A DNA stretch of 10,994 nucleotides, from assembly GCA_030151635.1 (NCBI GenBank), contig JASLDF010000099.1, forward strand, positions 1 to 10,994, read 5' to 3'. Numbering within the stretch: the first letter of the stretch is position 1; every line of letters begins with the position of its first letter. Position numbers and translations under genes: made by a program. The DNA is from Bacteroides sp. (GTDB taxonomy: Bacteria; Bacteroidota; Bacteroidia; Bacteroidales; Bacteroidaceae). The notes under the pieces are model-generated. The model did not search any database. It saw only the letters and a program-made list of their open reading frames with translations, and was not told the origin of the DNA. Shown here piece by piece: positions 6,960-10,994 of this stretch.

Positions 6960-8171
6960 ATGAAGAAAAAAGTAGTTGTAACTGGTTTAGGGATAATTTC
7001 TTCTTTGGGCAACTCATTAGAAGAAACAAAAATATCTTTAGAAAAAAACATTCGTAATTATTCCACAATACCGGATGAGAGGTTTTCGACTGATCACAAG
7101 TTCTACAGGAACAATAAGGGTTTCAGAATTGATCAGGACTTGTATGAATCTTTCAAAAATGAAGAAGTCTCATTATTATATCCATTAGCCTCTAAATGCA
7201 TCAAAGAGGCGTTAGATGACAGTGGATTAAGTATGAGTAATTTACAAGAGGAAAGATCAGGTCTGTGCTTAGGAACGTCGGTTGGTGCAAGCTATGTATT
7301 AATAGAACGAATTAAAAATAAAATATTTAAGAACGAAGATAACTTTTCATATGGGAAATACACCACTCCAGTCATGATAGGAAAAATCGCTTCAGACTTT
7401 AGACTAAATGGTAGTGTATCAACGATTTCAACAGCTTGTGCCTCTGGAACAAACTCAATAGGTAGGGCATTTGATTTAATTCAAAATGGGAGAGAAGACA
7501 TCATGATCTGTGGTGGTCTAGATATTTTCACAGAATTAACGTATTCTGGATTCAATTCGTTATTCGCCATATCTAAAGATGTCTGCAAGCCTTTTTCTGA
7601 GCAACGTGATGGGATGTCTTTAGGCGACGCATGCGCAATATTAATTCTAGAAACTTATGATTCAGCAAAAGCTAGAGGTGCTAATATTTATGGAGAAATT
7701 AAGAGTTATTATACCTTGAATGAAGCCTACCATCCAACAGCTCCCCATCCTGATGGTGTTTATGCTTATAGTTGTATGAAAAATGCCCTTCATTATGGAA
7801 ATATAGCGATTGAAGAAGTAGACTATATAAATGCGCATGGTACTGGCACTGAAAAAAATGACATATCAGAACTTAAAGGGATGGACCTTTTACTTCAAAA
7901 TAAAGAAGTTAAAACTTATGCAAATTCTATTAAGGGATTTACAGGTCACACATTAGGGGCTGCCGGTAGTATAGAAGCTATTATTAGCTTACTATCAATA
8001 AAAAATAACACGCTATATGCATGTAATAATCAAAACAACTATTTGCATTCAGATAAAATAAAGTTCGTAGAAAAAAGTATCGAGAATGTACATATTAATG
8101 CATTAATATCAAATTCTTTTGGATTTGGAGGTAATATGGCGAGCATAGTAATAAAAAACATTAATAATTAA
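6960..8171 (+). CDS. FabF-like 3-oxoacyl-ACP synthase with complete catalytic triad (KS-alpha)
   Basis: A 403-residue ketosynthase. The nucleophile is Cys160 in STISTACASGTNSIGRA, the two histidines are His293 (N-A-H-G-T-G-T) and His330 (F-T-G-H-T-L-G-A-A-G), and Lys325 precedes the second. The glycine-rich C-terminal S-F-G-F-G-G-N-M-A-S is also present. It catalyses decarboxylative condensation of an acyl thioester with malonyl-ACP. With the histidine-less homologue at 5028-6194 it would form the KS-alpha/KS-beta pair of a type II polyketide or aryl-polyene-like system. The order here is beta, reductase, alpha, so the two ketosynthase genes are not adjacent. The ACP gene starts 5 bases after its stop. 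The call is secure; chain length and substrate cannot be read from the sequence. Confidence 0.95.
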   Translation: MKKKVVVTGLGIISSLGNSLEETKISLEKNIRNYSTIPDERFSTDHKFYRNNKGFRIDQDLYESFKNEEVSLLYPLASKCIKEALDDSGLSMSNLQEERSGLCLGTSVGASYVLIERIKNKIFKNEDNFSYGKYTTPVMIGKIASDFRLNGSVSTISTACASGTNSIGRAFDLIQNGREDIMICGGLDIFTELTYSGFNSLFAISKDVCKPFSEQRDGMSLGDACAILILETYDSAKARGANIYGEIKSYYTLNEAYHPTAPHPDGVYAYSCMKNALHYGNIAIEEVDYINAHGTGTEKNDISELKGMDLLLQNKEVKTYANSIKGFTGHTLGAAGSIEAIISLLSIKNNTLYACNNQNNYLHSDKIKFVEKSIENVHINALISNSFGFGGNMASIVIKNINN

Positions 8172-8176
8172 GTTAT

Positions 8177-8449
8177 ATGAAAATGGAAAAAGAAGAAGTA
8201 AGAGTGAAAATCAAAGAGATCATTATTGAAACGCTAAATCTGAATATTGATATAGCTGATATTGATGATAATGCACCGTTATTTGGGACGGATAAAGAAC
8301 CTGGATTATTTAGTAATTCTCTCTGTGTTTTGGAAGTAACATCTGCATTGGTTGGAGAGTTTGATGTTGAACCTTCATCATTCAATAGTAAAAGTTTTGA
8401 AACTATATCATCTTTGACTAATTGTATTTATGATCAAATAAAGGGATAA
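8177..8449 (+). CDS. Acyl carrier protein
   Basis: A 90-residue acidic helical protein of ACP size. The expected phosphopantetheine site is Ser48 in L-F-S-N-S-L-C-V-L-E-V. The usual D-S-L is N-S-L here, so the Asp before the serine, normally strongly conserved, is replaced by Asn. The helix-1 region (VRVKIKEIIIETLNL) and the acidic I-D-D-N-A-P-L-F turn before the site match the family. A second Met at residue 3 is an alternative start. It would carry the growing acyl chain for the ketosynthases, reductase and dehydratase, and be activated by the transferase at 3974-4582. It is the last gene of the acyl block; 40 bases separate it from the repeated peptide genes. Confidence 0.88.
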   Translation: MKMEKEEVRVKIKEIIIETLNLNIDIADIDDNAPLFGTDKEPGLFSNSLCVLEVTSALVGEFDVEPSSFNSKSFETISSLTNCIYDQIKG

Positions 8450-8489
8450 ATAGCAGTATATAAAGTATTAATCACTAAAACTAAAAATC

Positions 8490-8597
8490 ATGTTAGAAGA
8501 ACTAAACATCATCGAACTTGAGGAACGTTTCGAGCCGGTTATGGCAATGGCAGATGCTGAAGCATCGATCGAAATAGGAGGAGTAGTAATCCTATAA
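8490..8597 (+). CDS. Repeated small peptide 1, putative RiPP precursor
   Basis: An ATG-started frame of 35 codons ending in TAA. The protein begins M-L-E-E-L-N-I-I-E-L-E-E-R-F-E-P, continues V-M-A-M-A-D-A-E-A-S to residue 26, and ends I-E-I-G-G-V-V-I-L. It has no cysteine or threonine, and one serine. The acidic, probably helical N-terminus is shared with the three following genes and behaves as a leader; the hydrophobic tail is the likely core. The A-rich stretch CTAAAAATC before the ATG is conserved in the array and is the likely initiation context. Codons are mostly C-ending for Asn, Ile and Phe (AAC, ATC, TTC), unlike the neighbouring genes. It differs from copies 2 and 3 at residue 31 (Gly instead of Glu). 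The modification, if any, is unknown. Confidence 0.85.
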   Translation: MLEELNIIELEERFEPVMAMADAEASIEIGGVVIL

Positions 8598-8642
8598 TAA
8601 AATACTACAAATATAAAGTATTAATCATTAAAACTAAAAATC

Positions 8643-8750
8643 ATGCTAGAAGAATTAAACATCATCGAACTTGAGGCTCGTTTCGAGCCGGTTATGGCAA
8701 TGGCGGATGCTGAAGCGTCAATCGAAATAGGAGAAGTAGTAATCCTATAA
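8643..8750 (+). CDS. Repeated small peptide 2, putative RiPP precursor
   Basis: This copy also has 35 codons. The leader is the same as in copy 1 except for Ala at residue 12 in place of Glu (E-L-E-A-R-F-E-P). The tail is I-E-I-G-E-V-V-I-L, identical to copy 3. Conservation of the leader together with a changed charge in the tail argues for a family of substrates handled by one processing system. The gene starts 45 bases after the stop of copy 1. Its 5' part (TTA at codon 5, ATCAT in the spacer) matches copy 4, while its 3' part matches copy 3, which points to recombination within the array. Confidence 0.85.
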   Translation: MLEELNIIELEARFEPVMAMADAEASIEIGEVVIL

Positions 8751-8795
8751 TAAAATACTATAAATATAAAGTATTAATCACTAAAACTAAGAATC

Positions 8796-8903
8796 ATGCT
8801 AGAAGAACTAAACATCATCGAACTTGAGGAACGTTTCGAGCCGGTTATGGCAATGGCGGATGCTGAAGCGTCAATCGAAATAGGAGAAGTAGTAATCCTA
8901 TAA
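8796..8903 (+). CDS. Repeated small peptide 3, putative RiPP precursor
   Basis: 35 codons, leader identical in protein sequence to copy 1 and tail identical to copy 2 (I-E-I-G-E-V-V-I-L). The 5' end and spacer share CTA at codon 5 and ATCAC with copy 1, whereas the second half follows copy 2 base for base (GCG-GAT, GCG-TCA). Only one spacer base (G in CTAAGAATC) is peculiar to it. It is thus a mosaic of its neighbours. Function is inferred only from the family layout and from the PqqD-domain protease gene downstream. Confidence 0.85.
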   Translation: MLEELNIIELEERFEPVMAMADAEASIEIGEVVIL

Positions 8904-8948
8904 TAAAATACTACAAATATAAAGTATTAATCATTAAAACTAAAAATC

Positions 8949-9053
8949 ATGCTAGAAGAATTAAACATCATCGAACTTGAAGAGCGTTTTGAACCAGTAA
9001 TGGCAATGGCAGATGCTGAAGCGTCAGCCGAGATGGAAAGAGTTATTCCATAA
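8949..9053 (+). CDS. Repeated small peptide 4, divergent-tail putative RiPP precursor
   Basis: 34 codons. The first 26 residues equal those of copies 1 and 3, but the tail is A-E-M-E-R-V-I-P, one residue shorter, more polar and ending in proline. Synonymous differences also accumulate in the leader (GAA-GAG, TTT, GAA-CCA-GTA where the others have GAG-GAA, TTC, GAG-CCG-GTT), so this is the oldest or least homogenised copy. Silent change in the leader with an altered tail is what is expected of a constrained recognition segment and a freer core. The boundary lies at Ser26 or Ala25 (A-D-A-E-A-S), a plausible cleavage region. The gene is followed by 65 bases, including a hairpin, before the protease gene. 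Confidence 0.83.
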   Translation: MLEELNIIELEERFEPVMAMADAEASAEMERVIP

Positions 9054-9076
9054 ATGGCACACTACTAGTATTAATC

Positions 9077-9106
9077 ATAAGCTGGGGGGTAAGACCCCTA
9101 GCTTAT
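9077..9106 (+). terminator. Strong intergenic hairpin, attenuator or mRNA-stabilising structure
   Basis: Bases 9077-9088 pair with 9095-9106 over 12 positions without a bulge (ATAAGCT with AGCTTAT, one G-T, then GGGG with CCCC), with a 6-base loop GTAAGA. In such AT-rich surroundings the G-C core stands out. The downstream bases are AAATAAATAATC, lacking the T tract of an intrinsic terminator, so full termination is doubtful. It sits between the peptide genes and the protease gene, where partial termination, or protection of the upstream mRNA from 3' decay, would give more peptide than protease. The fold is clear; the function is inferred. Confidence 0.6.
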
Positions 9107-9118
9107 AAATAAATAATC

Positions 9119-10306
9119 ATGGAAAATATATTAAGAAATTATGATTACGAGGTTAAGTCTATGGGTAATAGTGAGCACCTCTTATTATATAAAGAGAAAT
9201 ATTTTAGAATAGGGAGTACTATCTATAATATTTTAAAGAAAGCAAAGGTATCAAAAACTATTGAAGACTTAGCGTATGAAATAGACATCAAGGAGTTGAC
9301 TACGAGTAAGCTAATTGAAATTATAAATAATAATATTATACCAATATTTAATAAGGAATATGGTAATACTCAAGATCAATTCATTAAAAATTATTGGTGG
9401 ACAGGAGAATTGTTAGCGTCAAAGTATACGTCGTATTTAGCAAGGCCTTTTAAGTTTTTTTTTAGAGAGCTATTTCCTTATGTTTTTATAGTATTATTAG
9501 TCTTAAATACTTTTATATTCTTTGGTAATACGAATACCATTTTCTCTAATACTCAAAATTATGAGATCCTTCAGATTATAATAGTTTATTTTTTGTTGTT
9601 TATAATACTTCTAATTCATGAATTAGGTCATATTGCAGCGTCTGAGTCTGAAAATCTTAGCCCTAAAAGTATTGGGTTTGGCTTTTATTTTTTTATGCCT
9701 ATGATGTTTGTGAATTTGACCGATGCTTGGGTATTATCTAAAAGTGCGAGGGTTAAAATAAATTTAGCGGGTATAACGATGCAAATGGTAATCAATATGG
9801 TTCTTTATATTTGCTTGTTATTTGTACCAAATACATTTATTATTGGCATAATTAATAAATTAATGCTTGTTAATACAATTATAATTTTACTAAACTTAAT
9901 TCCCTTCTTTAAATTTGATGGATATTGGATATTATCTGATCTCTCAAGAATACCAAATTTATTAATTGAATCAAATAAAAAAGTAATGAGTTACTTTGTC
10001 AAGAGGAGCCCTTTTAAACCCATTAATGAACTAAGTATTTCACAAACTCAAAATATCTTTTTAACTATATATACTGCTCTGAGATTAGTATTTCTAGTAA
10101 TGATGATAACTGTTGTGTTTATGTTTATAATATACAATATTATAAAGTCTTCATACTTTATAATATCGTTATCAGATATGGAACTTAATGTAAATAGTGT
10201 AATTGATATTTTAAAGCATATTGTATTATTTGTATTGGTATTTATTATATGCAAGAAATATATACTTGCTATTTATCAGTTTATACGGAAAAAACAAAAA
10301 AAATAA
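9119..10306 (+). CDS. PqqD-like domain fused to a polytopic M50 (site-2-protease-type) metallopeptidase
   Basis: A 395-residue membrane protein. Residues about 1-80 are soluble and follow the PqqD-like pattern (H-L-L-L-Y-K-E-K-Y-F-R-I-G, then a helical stretch with TIEDLAYEI and a final helix before N-N-I-I-P-I-F), a fold known to bind leader peptides of ribosomal peptides. Hydrophobic segments lie at about 118-136, 150-170, 185-202, 222-262, 313-338 and 366-385. The zinc motif is H-E-L-G-H (His167, Glu168, His171) within a membrane segment, and N-L-I-P-F-F-K-F-D-G-Y-W supplies the third ligand Asp267. M50 enzymes cut substrates within or next to the membrane. Placed directly after four leader-bearing peptide genes, it is the best candidate for their recognition and cleavage. 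The start ATG follows AAATAATC, similar to the peptide genes. The next start lies 5 bases after its stop. Confidence 0.88.
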   Translation: MENILRNYDYEVKSMGNSEHLLLYKEKYFRIGSTIYNILKKAKVSKTIEDLAYEIDIKELTTSKLIEIINNNIIPIFNKEYGNTQDQFIKNYWWTGELLASKYTSYLARPFKFFFRELFPYVFIVLLVLNTFIFFGNTNTIFSNTQNYEILQIIIVYFLLFIILLIHELGHIAASESENLSPKSIGFGFYFFMPMMFVNLTDAWVLSKSARVKINLAGITMQMVINMVLYICLLFVPNTFIIGIINKLMLVNTIIILLNLIPFFKFDGYWILSDLSRIPNLLIESNKKVMSYFVKRSPFKPINELSISQTQNIFLTIYTALRLVFLVMMITVVFMFIIYNIIKSSYFIISLSDMELNVNSVIDILKHIVLFVLVFIICKKYILAIYQFIRKKQKK

Positions 10307-10311
10307 GAGTA

Positions 10312-10994
10312 ATGGATATCAATTTGTCAAGTAGAAATTTATCAGAAAAAATAATTTTTCTTAATCCTATGGGAGTGGATAAAAGTTTTTGGTTAAATAG
10401 TATTCCAAAAGAGTTATATGAAAAGTATGATGTAGTTCTCTTTGATTATCCTGGCTTTAACTCTCAATATATTTATCAAGAAACTATATCTGAAACTGCT
10501 GATTATATTTTTGATAAATACATTATAGACATAGATGTTCCGATACATCTATGTGGATATAGTTATGGAGGGATGGTGGTACAAGAGTTATTGAAGAGAG
10601 ATCTGAAAGAATTAAAATCAGTTATTTTAATAGCTACTCAAAATAAGTTGACGACTTATGATAAAGAACTGAATAAGCTATTAATTGATCTTTTCAACAT
10701 TGATCTTTTACTTTTTTGTCGTCTGTTAGTTTTATTGTCATATAATCCTTCTTTCGTAAATGAAAACAAGATGTTTTATCTTCAAGTTTTTTCAAGTATA
10801 AAATTATCGACAGAAATTGCTGAATGTATTACTCAGCAGTTAGACCAAATGAGACAAGTAGATGAGATAAAGTTCCCTGTTTTAGATTGTTCAGCTTTGT
10901 ATCTTTATGGAGAATTTGATCGTATGGTAAAAGATAATACTGCAAATGAAATTAATCAATTGTTGCCTAATATTGAAGTTGTCAAATTCTCTAA
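10312..10994 (+). CDS. Alpha/beta hydrolase (thioesterase or acyltransferase-like), cut by window edge
   Basis: An ATG at 10312 opens a frame running to the window end (227 codons), with no stop. Family signs: I-I-F-L-N-P-M-G near the start (oxyanion-loop region), V-V-L-F-D-Y-P-G-F at 41-49, the nucleophile elbow G-Y-S-Y-G-G with Ser84, and the acid Asp203 in L-Y-G-E-F-D-R-M-V. The catalytic histidine is expected just beyond the edge. No signal peptide is seen, so it is probably cytoplasmic. The gene begins 5 bases after the protease stop and is therefore in the same operon. In this setting it could release the acyl chain from the ACP, edit stalled chains, transfer the chain to the peptide, or cleave the peptide; these cannot be separated from sequence. 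The fold call is strong; the substrate is unknown. Confidence 0.87.
   Translation, partial: MDINLSSRNLSEKIIFLNPMGVDKSFWLNSIPKELYEKYDVVLFDYPGFNSQYIYQETISETADYIFDKYIIDIDVPIHLCGYSYGGMVVQELLKRDLKELKSVILIATQNKLTTYDKELNKLLIDLFNIDLLLFCRLLVLLSYNPSFVNENKMFYLQVFSSIKLSTEIAECITQQLDQMRQVDEIKFPVLDCSALYLYGEFDRMVKDNTANEINQLLPNIEVVKFS

Larger units (their letters stand above)
8458..9053 (+). repeat. Tandem array of four 153-base units, each carrying one peptide gene
   Basis: Units begin at 8458, 8611, 8764 and 8917, at the sequence ATATAAAGTATTAATCA, and each repeats after exactly 153 bases: 32 bases before the ATG, the gene, and a short tail. The three intergenic spacers are 45 bases each; the first and third are identical. 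By count, the first gene is about 42 percent G+C while the spacer is about 13 percent. A 12-base remnant of the spacer (AGTATTAATCAT, 9067-9078) follows the last gene. Each full spacer also contains 6-base inverted arms, AATACT and AGTATT (8601-8606 and 8617-8622 in the first), with a 10-base loop. The array is on the same strand as the operon. Confidence 0.95.

Noticed and set aside
8173..8385. Minus-strand frame of 70 codons
   Set aside because: It is antisense to the ACP gene and has a low-complexity serine/asparagine-rich sequence.
2181..8449. Complete flexirubin or dialkylresorcinol cluster
   Set aside because: No DarA/DarB-type genes, aromatic ammonia-lyase, acyltransferase or exporter are visible; only the shared ketosynthase/ACP core is present in the window.
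8458..9053. Regular repeats suggesting a CRISPR array
   Set aside because: The unit is 153 bases, most of each unit is conserved coding sequence, and there are no short repeats separated by unique spacers.
8490..9053. Lanthipeptide or thiopeptide precursors
   Set aside because: The tails contain no cysteine or threonine and at most the single boundary serine, and no lanthionine synthetase or YcaO gene is seen.
9077..9106. Intrinsic terminator ending the operon
   Set aside because: The stem is strong, but no T tract follows on the plus strand, and the next two genes are close by and on the same strand; kept as an attenuator or stabiliser candidate instead.
10048..10254. Minus-strand frame of 68 codons
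   Set aside because: It is antisense to the membrane segments of the M50 gene and consists mainly of Ile, Asn and Thr from AT-rich DNA.

Overview
The window looks like chromosomal DNA of a member of the Bacteroidota, probably a flavobacterial or sphingobacterial type. The base composition is strongly AT-rich. Start codons are preceded by A-rich stretches and not by Shine-Dalgarno sites. There is also a TonB-dependent receptor with the N-terminal carboxypeptidase-regulatory-like extension typical of this phylum. No rRNA, tRNA, CRISPR array or insertion sequence was seen. The genus cannot be fixed from the sequence.

Layout: (1) bases 1-1581, minus strand: N-terminal 527 codons of an outer-membrane TonB-dependent receptor, cut by the window edge. 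(2) Bases 1582-2180: a 599-base AT-rich divergent intergenic region with a short direct repeat, two inverted repeats and one plausible promoter for the receptor. (3) Bases 2181-8449, plus strand: a tightly packed operon for a discrete (type II) fatty-acid/polyketide-like pathway. In order it encodes a small TPR-like protein, an AMP-ligase, a 4'-phosphopantetheinyl transferase, a FabZ-like dehydratase, a ketosynthase-like protein that has lost both catalytic histidines (chain-length-factor-like), a FabG-like ketoreductase, a complete FabF-like ketosynthase and an acyl carrier protein. There is no enoyl reductase, so a polyene-type acyl chain is a reasonable expectation, as in aryl polyene and flexirubin pathways. 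(4) Bases 8490-9053: four tandem 34-35-codon genes on an exact 153-base period. Their first 26 residues are nearly identical and their C-terminal tails differ, which is the layout of a ribosomally made peptide precursor family. (5) Bases 9077-9106: a strong hairpin. (6) Bases 9119-10306: a polytopic membrane M50 (site-2-protease-like) zinc metallopeptidase with a PqqD-like N-terminal domain. (7) Bases 10312-10994: an alpha/beta hydrolase, cut by the window edge.

The main interpretation is a hybrid locus. A type II ketosynthase pathway would build an ACP-bound acyl chain. The PqqD-like domain of the M50 protein would recognise the leader of the repeated peptides, and its protease domain would cut them in the membrane. 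The alpha/beta hydrolase could release or transfer the acyl chain. The product would then be a lipidated or polyketide-bearing peptide. The co-location and the individual families are seen in the sequence. Any chemical link between acyl chain and peptide is inference.
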